Position numbers and translations under genes: made by a program. A DNA stretch of 28,721 bases from the NCBI GenBank assembly GCA_964440265.1, contig CAYTRU010000008.1, positions 1 to 28,721 on the forward strand. The letters are read 5' to 3'. The notes below the pieces were generated by a model. That model was not told the DNA's origin, ran no database searches, and saw nothing but the letters and a program-made list of their open reading frames with translations. This document shows, piece by piece, positions 1 through 7,032 of the stretch (the stretch's first letter is position 1; every line of letters begins with the position of its first letter). The DNA comes from CAYMUN01 sp964440265 (GTDB lineage: Bacteria; Patescibacteriota; Saccharimonadia; Saccharimonadales; UBA4665).

Positions 1-514
1 CCTCTTGGATAAGGTCTAAAAGGTCGAGGCCGCGACCAACATAACGCTTGGCAATTGAAACTACCAAGCGCATATTGGCTTCGGCCATCTGGTCTTTGGC
101 GACTTTGTCGCCGGCTACTACCCGCTGGGCCAAGGCTAGCTCTTCTTCGGCATTCAGTAGTGGAATTTTGCCAATTTCACGTAAGTATAGACGTACGGAG
201 TCATCGGCCACATCGTCGTCCAAATAGACTGCGGTATTAGTAGGTACTTCTTCCTCTTCAACTTCTTCAGCCTCCCATTGGTCGGTAAAAGCGGCAACCT
301 CTGGCTCCAGGGCAGTAATTTCAATGTTTAGATCCGCCAGTTCGGTATACAGGGCGTCGAGAGCTTCAGCATTTTCTGGAGTTTCCGGAAGAACGGTGAA
401 TATATCACGCTGTCCGATGTGTTTATCGCGCTTGGCGCGTTCTAGTAGCTGCTGACGTTGTTGTTCTAAGGTAAGTGGGGTGTCAGCCGGTTTGTTATCT
501 TTAGCTTTGGCCAT
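1..514 (-). CDS. rpoD: Primary sigma factor RpoD (SigA), N-terminal part, cut by window edge
   Basis: Housekeeping sigma-70 factor that directs RNA polymerase to promoters. The ATG at 514 opens a frame that runs off the window at position 1, giving about 171 residues. The first ~95 residues are charged, with an acidic run EAEEVEEEEV. Then comes the region 1.2 signature DSVRLYLREIGKIPLL, followed by LVVSIAKRYVGRGLDLLDLI of region 2.1-2.2, which is nearly canonical. The ATG lies inside the last codons of dnaG: ATGGCCAAAGCTAA is both the rpoD start and the dnaG end, a 14-base overlap that implies translational coupling. The dnaG-rpoD order is the classical macromolecular synthesis arrangement. 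The C-terminal regions 3 and 4 lie outside the window. Confidence 0.95.
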   Translation of the reverse strand, partial: MAKAKDNKPADTPLTLEQQRQQLLERAKRDKHIGQRDIFTVLPETPENAEALDALYTELADLNIEITALEPEVAAFTDQWEAEEVEEEEVPTNTAVYLDDDVADDSVRLYLREIGKIPLLNAEEELALAQRVVAGDKVAKDQMAEANMRLVVSIAKRYVGRGLDLLDLIQE

Positions 515-2270
515 GAGCGGCTCCTTTCACTTGATTCAATAAGGCATCATACTTTTTTGATTGGCCCAGCAGCTCCCGCGTGCCAGCCGAGTCGGCGGCT
601 TCGAAGGCTTCGGCTAATTTATTTTTTTGGGTTTTGACAAATGTTTCTATCAGTCGTGCCTGCAATCGAGCGGCTTCATCATGAAGCTCATTAATCTCGA
701 GACCCTGATAGAGTTCCTCATAGAGCAATGATTCTATTTTAACATAATCGACCAAATCTTGCACCACTCCGCCAGCTTTGCCATCAAAATCGGGGTTGGC
801 TTGTAAAAATCGTAGGAGCTGGCGACCATTGTCGGTGTACAGCATCTCCTCGGTAACGAGGCCCAGGAACTCACGTAAGGTTCGGCGCATGAGTAGCAGA
901 CTGAGAAAATTATCCTGAGTTTTTTGGTTTTCGACAGCTATCTTGTTTAGTTTTGCAGGTTCGACCTTTATGGTACGGCGTCTACTGTCTGGGTTATGGT
1001 TGACAGTTTTCTGAAATTTTTGGTCAAGGGCATCCTGGCTGACACCGATAGTCTTGGCGATGGCACTCAGGTAGTGATCACGTTCCACAGGATCGGATAA
1101 ACCGCGTACCACCGGCAGTAAAATATCGCTAAATTCGCGTTTACCAACTGCTGAAGTCGTGTCGAGCAGCACGGCATATCGAGCTATTAGCCAATCAAGA
1201 GCGTACTGGTGCTGGTCGATCGCCACCTGCCATAGCTTTGGATCTTGCCTGATCAGATCATCAGGATCTTGGCCTAATGGCATATCGATGATGCTTAAAG
1301 ATATTTTAACCCGAGAAGCGATCGGAATAGCTCGTTCGGTAGCAGCGATGCCAGCTTTATCGGCATCAAAACTAAGACGGATATCACCGGTGAACCGGCT
1401 GAGAGCTTTCAAATGCGGCTCGGTCAGGGCGGTACCGGCCGTGGCCACCACTTGACGCACACCTGCTTGGTGGCTGGCGATGACATCCAGGTTCCCTTCC
1501 ACTAGAACTACAAATTTACTTTTGCGAATCGATTCTTTGGCTAGATGCAAACCATACACGTGCCGGCTTTTGTCGTACAGTACTGTTTGCGGAGTATTAA
1601 TATACTTTGGGGTGTTTGGACTATCATCCAGCACACGTGCCGTGAAGCCGATCAGCCGACCTTGCGGATCTTGCAAAGGAATCATCAGCCGGCCACGAAA
1701 CATATCTTGCAAGCCACCCCGATAACTTTGGGCACTCAGGCCAGCCGCCTTGAGTTCGACTTCACGAAAGCCCTTACTTTTGGCATAATCGATCAGCGCC
1801 GAGCCATTATTCGGCGCATACCCGAGTCGCCATTCCAGAGCCGTCGTTTTACTGAATTGCCGGTGCCCGAGGACATACGCAAGCACAGCTTTATTTTTAC
1901 TAAACTGTACCTGATAGAATTTTGTCGCGACTTCCAGCAACTCGTACAAGCGTTCTTTGTCTGGTCCAGTATAGCTGCTTTTGGAGCGGTACTGCTCGAT
2001 ATCGATGCCGGCCTTGCGGGCCAGTAGCTCTAAGGCTTCTTTAAACTCCAGTCCCTCGACCTCCATGACAAAGCTGAACATATTGCCACCTTTGCCTGAG
2101 CTGAAATCGTGCCAAATCTGTTTCTCGGGACTCACCATAAAGCTGGGAGTCTTCTCGCTGCTAAACGGACTGAAGCCCCGCCAGTTTCGTCCAGCCCGCT
2201 TTAGTGGCACATAGTCACTAATCACCTCTTCGATGCTCAAGCGACTCTTAACCTCTTCGACCGCGTCCAT
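501..2270 (-). CDS. dnaG: DNA primase DnaG with all zinc ligands replaced
   Basis: Makes RNA primers for replication; 589 residues, normal for the family. Order: N-terminal CHC2-type domain (about 1-95), primase core with TOPRIM (about 250-330, EGNLDV at 258-263 and FDADKAG at 301-307 carrying the metal-binding acidic residues), then a helicase-binding-like C-terminal part. The fold of the zinc domain is recognisable (RGFSPFSSEKTPSF, then SPEKQIWHDFSSGKGG). However, the usual Cys, His, Cys, Cys ligands read Ser34, Ser37, Asp55 and Ser58, so zinc cannot be bound in the normal way. I recall similar primases in Saccharibacteria, which is memory and not a search. The start ATG at 2270 has no clear Shine-Dalgarno. 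The 3' end overlaps rpoD by 14 bases. Confidence 0.96.
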   Translation of the reverse strand: MDAVEEVKSRLSIEEVISDYVPLKRAGRNWRGFSPFSSEKTPSFMVSPEKQIWHDFSSGKGGNMFSFVMEVEGLEFKEALELLARKAGIDIEQYRSKSSYTGPDKERLYELLEVATKFYQVQFSKNKAVLAYVLGHRQFSKTTALEWRLGYAPNNGSALIDYAKSKGFREVELKAAGLSAQSYRGGLQDMFRGRLMIPLQDPQGRLIGFTARVLDDSPNTPKYINTPQTVLYDKSRHVYGLHLAKESIRKSKFVVLVEGNLDVIASHQAGVRQVVATAGTALTEPHLKALSRFTGDIRLSFDADKAGIAATERAIPIASRVKISLSIIDMPLGQDPDDLIRQDPKLWQVAIDQHQYALDWLIARYAVLLDTTSAVGKREFSDILLPVVRGLSDPVERDHYLSAIAKTIGVSQDALDQKFQKTVNHNPDSRRRTIKVEPAKLNKIAVENQKTQDNFLSLLLMRRTLREFLGLVTEEMLYTDNGRQLLRFLQANPDFDGKAGGVVQDLVDYVKIESLLYEELYQGLEINELHDEAARLQARLIETFVKTQKNKLAEAFEAADSAGTRELLGQSKKYDALLNQVKGAAHGQS

Positions 2271-2363
2271 ACTTCGTAATTATTCAGGATATAGCAGTAA
2301 GTAGCAAGTTTAGGGTTTGACGGGCAGTCTAATACTTCACTTCCACGAGAAGCTTATGGTTTA

Positions 2364-3179
2364 ATGAAGATCATGCAACCTCAATCGCCGCAACAAGTTC
2401 CACCCGGCCATCTGCCGGCGCCACAGTTGGGGCCACCAGGCCAGCCGACAACACCGCCTCTACCTCCAGTGACTCCACCGGAGTCACCATCTCCACAGCC
2501 CCTCCAAGCACCACAGCCCTCTCCCGCGCCTTCCACCTACCTTCCACCCGGACAAACAGACCCAGCGCCCCCTCACGCCAGCTATGATTTCATCATGAAT
2601 ACCAGTCACCCCTCGAAGTCGTTTTTGAACCCCAAACTACCGGGCAAGAGTAACGCAAAGCTCATACGAGTACTGATAGCAGGCGGTGGCTTACTCCTGT
2701 TAATGATTGTTTTTTCATTGGTCAAAGGGCTTTTTACTACCCCCTCCAATAAACCCTTGCTACTCGCCGTTGCCCAGAATCAGCAACGGTTAATTCATCT
2801 GGTAACTCTTGCCAAAGATGAGCCGACGCTATCGACACCTAATAAAAACTTCGCCGCTACTGCCCAACTAAGCTTGACCAGTGGTGAGTCAGACATGATT
2901 GCCTATCTCGGCAAGGCTGGTATGAAAAAAATAGGTTCCAAGGTACTCAACCAAAAAGTTAGTACGACAACTGACGATAAATTGCAGGCTGCCATAGCCG
3001 CAGATACCTATAATCAAACTTTTCACGATATTATGAAAGCAGGTCTCGATCAGTACCAACAGTCTTTGCAAGCTGCCTACGACAAAACCACCGGCCAGAA
3101 CGGACGGAAGCTCCTGAAAGACCAGTCTGATCAGTCCGATTTGCTAGTACAGCAACTCGACTCATCTCCGACACATTAA
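2364..3179 (+). CDS. Proline-rich single-pass membrane protein, unknown function
   Basis: Not recognised as a named family; 271 residues from the ATG at 2364. Residues 1-75 are strongly Pro/Gln/Ser-rich and probably disordered and cytoplasmic. One transmembrane helix follows at about 100-123 (LIRVLIAGGGLLLLMIVFSL), preceded by lysines, so the N-terminus is likely inside. The remaining ~145 residues, predicted outside, look helical and lack cysteines. The start is uncertain: an in-frame ATG at 2373 (MQPQSPQ) has a possible -10 hexamer TTTAAT seven bases before it, which would make it leaderless. It is divergent from dnaG (93 bases apart) and convergent with the yjbR gene. The architecture resembles CPR surface or envelope proteins, but no role can be assigned. 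Confidence 0.75.
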   Translation: MKIMQPQSPQQVPPGHLPAPQLGPPGQPTTPPLPPVTPPESPSPQPLQAPQPSPAPSTYLPPGQTDPAPPHASYDFIMNTSHPSKSFLNPKLPGKSNAKLIRVLIAGGGLLLLMIVFSLVKGLFTTPSNKPLLLAVAQNQQRLIHLVTLAKDEPTLSTPNKNFAATAQLSLTSGESDMIAYLGKAGMKKIGSKVLNQKVSTTTDDKLQAAIAADTYNQTFHDIMKAGLDQYQQSLQAAYDKTTGQNGRKLLKDQSDQSDLLVQQLDSSPTH

Positions 3180-3198
3180 GCTGACTAGGATACTTATT

Positions 3199-3540
3199 TT
3201 AGCGCACTAGTTCGTAGCTATGGCGGATCAGCCCCTGTACTTCTTCCCATTCCAGCTGACCAGCTAGTACTAGCGTGTTCCAATGCTTCTTATTTAAGTG
3301 ATAACCCGGCATAATCTCATCATATTTTTCCCGTAGCACCCGAGCCAGTTCCGGATCGCACTTCAAGCTTAAACGCACGGGGGTTTTGCCTTCAGCAATT
3401 AGAGCAAACATCTTGCCTTTGCCTGCGTCTCCGGGTACCTCTGAACCGACCTTGTACACTGCTACGTCTTCGCTAAACGGATAATCCCGCCGAGCATTCG
3501 GCATGCTCAAGATATATGCTTCAACCGTCTTATGATCCAT
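3199..3540 (-). CDS. MmcQ/YjbR family protein
   Basis: About 113 residues from the ATG at 3540 (MDHKTVEAYILSMPNARRDY). The frame is open further upstream, but that extension only overlaps orn out of frame and shows no family similarity, so I reject it. Family hallmarks are the N-terminal helix with a YPF motif (DYPFSEDVAVYKV), a KMFALI strand, LSLKCDPELARVLRE, and the C-terminal PGYHLNKKHWNTL with a WxxV-type helix. Members share a CyaY-like fold and some bind DNA; no reaction is established. The start overlaps the orn stop by 11 bases (ATGGATCATAA), so the two genes are probably cotranscribed and coupled. Confidence 0.88.
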   Translation of the reverse strand: MDHKTVEAYILSMPNARRDYPFSEDVAVYKVGSEVPGDAGKGKMFALIAEGKTPVRLSLKCDPELARVLREKYDEIMPGYHLNKKHWNTLVLAGQLEWEEVQGLIRHSYELVR

Positions 3541-4084
3541 TCCTAAACCACTCCAAATAATACTGCAGCTCGGCAATCGAAGCCTGGATATCATCAAAAG
3601 CCCGGTGAACTTCTTTTTTTTCAAATTGGACGCCGTATTTGCCTTGCACTAGTACTTTCCAGGCGCTGACATCTAGCATACGATAATGTAACTTCAGATC
3701 AAGCCGTGGCCACCACTGTGCAATGAACTGGCGATCGTTATGAATGCTATTGCCAGCTAGCACCGCCGGTTCGCTACCAAAGTGCTGCTCGATCAGACTA
3801 ATTAATTCTTGTTCCACCTGCTCGCTCGGCTTACCACTTTCTACCTTGGCCACAAATTCGTCCCGATTGGCCGGAAAGCCAGCCCACCAGGGGTTTTTTT
3901 GCATGCGGTCAACCACTTGTTCGCGTGGCTGCTGCACAATTGCCTCGTAGCTAGCCAAGGTCTTGAAATCAAAATCAGTAACCTCAGCGGCCACTTCCAG
4001 GATCACATCTTCCTGCGAATCCAGCCCTGTCATTTCTAGGTCCACCCACAACAGCTTGGTGGGTATAGCGCTTTTGTCGATCAT
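3530..4084 (-). CDS. orn: Oligoribonuclease (DEDDh 3'-5' exonuclease)
   Basis: Degrades 2-5 nt RNA fragments (nanoRNA, including pGpG) to mononucleotides in the cytoplasm. At 184 residues it has the normal family size. The DEDDh catalytic motifs are present in order: LLWVDLEMTGLD near residue 13-24 (Asp and Glu), AGNSIHNDRQFI (third acidic residue) and HRAFDDIQASI near the C-terminus (His and last Asp). It overlaps the downstream yjbR-type gene by 11 bases. The upstream 42-base gap separates it from the FMN reductase gene on the same strand. The ATG at 4084 gives the family's usual N-terminus, with no strong Shine-Dalgarno. Confidence 0.95.
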   Translation of the reverse strand: MIDKSAIPTKLLWVDLEMTGLDSQEDVILEVAAEVTDFDFKTLASYEAIVQQPREQVVDRMQKNPWWAGFPANRDEFVAKVESGKPSEQVEQELISLIEQHFGSEPAVLAGNSIHNDRQFIAQWWPRLDLKLHYRMLDVSAWKVLVQGKYGVQFEKKEVHRAFDDIQASIAELQYYLEWFRNGS

Positions 4085-4126
4085 TACTGGGTATTATAGC
4101 GTACTCTCAGGTGGGTATCATAGATC

Positions 4127-4720
4127 CTACTGGCCATCAACGCGGGCCGCACTTAGGGCATCGCTGTACCATTTCAGGTCACCCAGCAGCGCATCCAAGC
4201 CGGCCTGTGGGCCATAGGGGTTAGCTTTAGCGGCCTCTGACAAGTTGCCGTCTTCATCAATCATCTCAGACATACCGACCACTGCCAGCGATGGACCAGT
4301 CGGGACCAGCACTAATCGGCTTTCTGAGAGAATTTCTTTCAGATCGGTTGCCGCCCGGGCGCCGCCGGCCGAACCATGCGAGATGACAGCTGCCGCTTTG
4401 TGGACGAATTCCCAGGTTACGGAATCCAACGCATTTTTAAGCACCGCCGGGATGGAGTGATTGTATTCGGGCGTTACAAAGATATAAGCGTCAAACTGCT
4501 CCAGCTTGTCGAGCCACTTTTTGGGAGCTGATGGAGTAACACGATTGGGATTGTAGCGCGGCGATATGGCTTCGTCGAAAAACGGCATCGGGTAATCCTT
4601 TAGGTCGAGTAGCTCTACCTCGATACCTTCTATTTGTTCGGCAGTCTTTGCCACCCACTTGGCCTGCTGAGGTGTTTTACGGCCTTCACGGGTTGATCCA
4701 ATAATTACGGCTAATTTCAT
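4127..4720 (-). CDS. NAD(P)H-dependent FMN reductase / flavodoxin-fold oxidoreductase
   Basis: 197-residue protein of the NADPH-dependent FMN reductase family (SsuE, azoreductase and quinone reductase type). The phosphate-binding loop GSTREGRKTPQQAKW is at residues 8-22. The flavin-ring loop VTPEYNHSIPAVLKNALD sits at about 82-99, followed by HGSAGGARAATDLKEIL, all in family order. The native electron acceptor cannot be read from the sequence. Shine-Dalgarno GGGAG lies about nine bases before the ATG. It is divergent from an hxlR-type regulator and shares an operator region with it. That arrangement usually means the regulator controls the reductase in response to electrophile, quinone or redox stress. 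Confidence 0.93.
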   Translation of the reverse strand: MKLAVIIGSTREGRKTPQQAKWVAKTAEQIEGIEVELLDLKDYPMPFFDEAISPRYNPNRVTPSAPKKWLDKLEQFDAYIFVTPEYNHSIPAVLKNALDSVTWEFVHKAAAVISHGSAGGARAATDLKEILSESRLVLVPTGPSLAVVGMSEMIDEDGNLSEAAKANPYGPQAGLDALLGDLKWYSDALSAARVDGQ

Positions 4721-4767
4721 ATATTTACTCCCTTATGCTATACTTTTTATAGTTAGTAATAGGCCTC

Positions 4768-4796
4768 AGTATAAAGCCAATACTATACTTTGTAAA
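4768..4796 (-). promoter_or_regulatory. Promoter of the FMN reductase gene
   Basis: On the minus strand, -35 TTTACA (4796-4791) and -10 TATACT (4773-4768) are separated by exactly 17 bases. The predicted start is near 4761, giving a leader of about 40 bases ending in a GGGAG ribosome site. The -35 lies inside the palindrome at 4785-4800, so a protein bound there would block polymerase. Confidence 0.7.
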
Positions 4797-4800
4797 GTAT
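4785..4800. promoter_or_regulatory. Palindromic operator for the HxlR-type regulator
   Basis: ATACTTTGTAAAGTAT is a perfect inverted repeat of seven bases around GT. It covers the -35 box of the divergent reductase promoter and runs into the start codon of the regulator (ATG at 4799). Partial copies lie nearby: CTATACTTT at 4738-4746 and again at 4784-4792, and the inverted AGTATAAAG at 4768-4776. Position and symmetry suit a dimeric winged-helix protein repressing both genes. Confidence 0.65.
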
Positions 4801-5137
4801 GAAATTAACCACGCTTAGCAAACCACTCGAACCCAAAGTCGGCTGCATCGCCGCCGCCATGCAGATCATCGGCAATAAATGGACTGCGCTCATCCTGCGC
4901 GACCTGTTCGACGGGCCCAAACGCTTCAGCGAACTGGAGCATTCCGTCGGTACTATCAATCCTCGCACCTTGAGCCAACGTCTGGACGACCTCGAAGCTC
5001 ACGGCATCATCACTCGTCGCAGCTTCGCTGAAGTCCCGCCCCGCACCGAATACGCCCTGACCCCGAAAGGCCGTGACCTCCATCCCATCCTGCGACAGAT
5101 GGCCGCTTGGGGCGACAAGTATGAACACTTGTGCTAA
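4799..5137 (+). CDS. HxlR-family winged-helix transcriptional regulator
   Basis: 112 residues, normal for HxlR. After a short N-terminus, the family signature begins with the conserved cysteine at about 16 (GCIAAAMQIIGNKWTALILRDL). The winged helix follows: KRFSELEHSVGTINPRTLSQRLDDLEAHGII, then a wing PRTEYALTPKGRDL and a final dimerisation helix. Members often sense electrophiles or oxidants through that cysteine. No Shine-Dalgarno precedes the ATG. A -10 TATACT at 4784-4789 lies nine bases before it, suggesting a nearly leaderless message starting within the operator. The gene is more GC-rich than its neighbours. Its stop overlaps that of the convergent sigma gene by four bases (CTAA). Confidence 0.93.
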   Translation: MKLTTLSKPLEPKVGCIAAAMQIIGNKWTALILRDLFDGPKRFSELEHSVGTINPRTLSQRLDDLEAHGIITRRSFAEVPPRTEYALTPKGRDLHPILRQMAAWGDKYEHLC

Positions 5138-6855
5138 GCATATAGTAAGTGCTCCGGCAAAACCTCTAGGTCGTCTTTGTAACTGGCATTAAGCTGGCCG
5201 GAAGCTTGTAGTCTTTCAGCGAGCGAGCGGACTTTTTCAGTCAATTCCTGTTGCTGCCTGGTATCTAGAGCATAGCCTTTAAAGTCACGTCTTTCTTCTA
5301 TTTGTAGGCCATCTCCTTCGTAGGCGCAAATTGCGAATTCCCTGTGCAGGTTATGATCTGTCTGGTGATACATCCATAACCAGATCTGATTTTCTAAAGG
5401 GTCATGCTCGATTGTGTAGTCATAGGGGTCATCATCAAAACCAAATTCCAGCATATCATCATAACTCCCCCAGTCATGCAGGGCGTCTTCTCCCTGATAG
5501 GTAGCAACGGTCGCAAAGCGTGTGGCCTTATGGCGCTCAATAATACCAAATAATGCGTTATACAGCGGTGAGGCCCTCAGCTGTTCCGCCGCTTTTCGAT
5601 TAGAAATCGGTTTGGATAATTCCGGAAACTTGATAGCTTCCACGAGTTCCGCATATTCACCCCCGAAAGGCCCGGTGAGAGCAGCTAAACTTGGACCATT
5701 TATAGCATCATTAGCAGCCGCTATATCTTCAGCGCTAGGCACCCTACCGAGCACTCGCCGCAAACTATGCAGATACAGTACAGCACCTCTTCTATCATCG
5801 ACAAACGCACGACGCCCCTCGGGTAATTCTTTCCACTGAGGTGGTGCCTTTTTGGCTCTTGGCCTCCTCGCCTGAGGCTTCGCTGCTGCAAGCTCTATCA
5901 CCACGGCAGGCTCTGACGCCTCAGCGGTCTCTATAGCCTTGGGCTTGGGTGTGGGGCGTTCCGCGGGCGGCTCAGCTAAGGCAGTCAGGGCAGCAAATAA
6001 TCTTTTGAGAGCTGTTTTTTGAACCATGCGAATATTTTCTCGAGTCTGCCCATACGATCGACCGACCTGCTCAAGCGTCTCTTCCCTGTCACCGCTTAAA
6101 CCAAAGCGGCGTTCGATGATATCTCTATACCTATCAGGTAAGCTTGCGACGACCCGCCTGACGGTAGCAGCTTCGTCGGCCGCTATAGCCAGTTCCTCAG
6201 GGCTCATCGCCGTGCGATCAACTACCGGCACTTCAGGGTCGAGCCTTGCTATCTCTGACATATGCCGCAAATCGGCTAACTCGCGGACATCTAGATCTGC
6301 TAGCTCAGCTATGTCAGCGAGTGTTACCCCTGAGGTCTTGCCTAGTTGCCTCTCTGCAACAACCGCCTTACGCAATTTTTCATGCTGGTAGACAGGAATG
6401 CGAACCACTGAACCTTCGCTGTCCTCTCGTCTTCGCGCCTCCACATTTAACCAGTTCAGTGCATAGGTCGAAAACTGAGCTCCGGAAGGATGATACGGAT
6501 CGTATTTTTCAGCTGCCTTGATCAGCCCGAATAGGCCGTTACTGATTGCTTCTTCCTGATCAGCCGGCCAGTAGCCTGCCTTTTTAAAAGCGAACGGGAT
6601 TAGCTTCAGATTGCTGACCACTAAATCCCACTTGGCTTTTTCGCCGTCCTCACCTCCGGCTTGTACCTGGCAAGCTAGGGCGTGATTCCTAGCATGATGT
6701 TCTGCCGAAGTTATATCGTTTGGCGCCTTCAGCAGGTGCCTAAACTCCGTGCTGTCCGGAATAGGCTCATAGCCTTGTATCGCTAGTACGCTCCTCGGTT
6801 CTACCTGCGGGGTCTGAACTTGAGGTGCTACCTCGGCTCTCGGATGATCACTCAT
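5134..6855 (-). CDS. Divergent sigma-70 family factor with unknown C-terminal domain
   Basis: 573 residues. Residues about 75-145 are sigma region 2: DLVVSNLKLIPFAFKKAGYW, then ISNGLFGLIKAAEKYDP and FSTYALNWLNVEARRR. Residues about 155-210 resemble region 3 and 230-290 region 4 (SLPDRYRDIIERRFGLSGD, then LEQVGRSYGQTRENIRMVQ). The promoter-melting segment, usually AxWWIRQAI, reads ALNWLNVEA. A Pro/Ala/Lys linker (about 295-340) joins a C-terminal part (about 340-573) that I do not recognise. That part has helical stretches, an acidic run EFGFDDDPYDY, a tryptophan-rich segment IWLWMYHQTDH and no obvious transmembrane helix. No region 1.1 is seen. The ATG at 6855 lacks a Shine-Dalgarno. This is probably an alternative sigma factor; its target genes are unknown. 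Confidence 0.85.
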   Translation of the reverse strand: MSDHPRAEVAPQVQTPQVEPRSVLAIQGYEPIPDSTEFRHLLKAPNDITSAEHHARNHALACQVQAGGEDGEKAKWDLVVSNLKLIPFAFKKAGYWPADQEEAISNGLFGLIKAAEKYDPYHPSGAQFSTYALNWLNVEARRREDSEGSVVRIPVYQHEKLRKAVVAERQLGKTSGVTLADIAELADLDVRELADLRHMSEIARLDPEVPVVDRTAMSPEELAIAADEAATVRRVVASLPDRYRDIIERRFGLSGDREETLEQVGRSYGQTRENIRMVQKTALKRLFAALTALAEPPAERPTPKPKAIETAEASEPAVVIELAAAKPQARRPRAKKAPPQWKELPEGRRAFVDDRRGAVLYLHSLRRVLGRVPSAEDIAAANDAINGPSLAALTGPFGGEYAELVEAIKFPELSKPISNRKAAEQLRASPLYNALFGIIERHKATRFATVATYQGEDALHDWGSYDDMLEFGFDDDPYDYTIEHDPLENQIWLWMYHQTDHNLHREFAICAYEGDGLQIEERRDFKGYALDTRQQQELTEKVRSLAERLQASGQLNASYKDDLEVLPEHLLYA

Positions 6856-6907
6856 TTAACAATTACAACACGTAAATTAGGAATGACGAAAATACTTCTA
6901 TAATTGT

Positions 6908-6924
6908 AATGTATTTAATACATT
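6908..6924. promoter_or_regulatory. Palindrome AATGTATTTAATACATT upstream of the sigma gene
   Basis: Perfect inverted repeat of eight bases around a central T, 53 bases upstream of the sigma start codon and immediately next to the GTTTA motif at 6926-6946. The two palindromes could be adjacent binding sites in the divergent control region. No partner copy was seen elsewhere in the window. Confidence 0.4.
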
Positions 6925-6925
6925 C

Positions 6926-6946
6926 CGTTTAAAATTAAACAAAATA
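6926..6946 (-). promoter_or_regulatory. Shared motif copy A, TATTTTGTTTA-N4-TAAACG
   Basis: Read on the minus strand, it points at the sigma gene (start at 6855, about 70 bases on). N4 is ATTT. Seventeen of 21 positions are identical to the copies at 9376-9396 and 10783-10803. The core GTTTA-N4-TAAAC is an inverted repeat, which fits a dimeric regulator or a specialised promoter element. Confidence 0.65.
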
Positions 6947-6968
6947 AAGAAGAATTCAGGGCAAAGAT

Positions 6969-6982
6969 TTTACATTACATAA
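6969..6982 (+). repeat. 14-base element TTTACATTACATAA, copy 1
   Basis: Points at the tandem asparaginase-like gene (start 7033). An identical 14-mer on the opposite strand at 10739-10752 points at the orphan gene 10135-10683. In both places it stands back to back with the GTTTA motif. Its TTTACA could be a -35 box, but the sequence 17 bases on (CAGAAT) is a poor -10. Confidence 0.5.
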
Positions 6983-7032
6983 GTCCTAGTGCAGAATGAG
7001 GGGAATAGTATTCTTACCCGTGGAAGAAATAA

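Noticed and set aside
1159..1725. Open frames on the plus strand inside dnaG
   Set aside because: Antisense to a clear coding gene with no ribosome sites or protein-like composition.
3541..3624. N-terminal extension of the YjbR-type gene
   Set aside because: It lies wholly inside orn in another frame, lacks family similarity, and the ATG at 3540 has a fitting ribosome site and gives the normal length.
6926..6946. GTTTAA read as a SigB-type -35
   Set aside because: No GGGTAT-like -10 at the required distance in any of the three copies.
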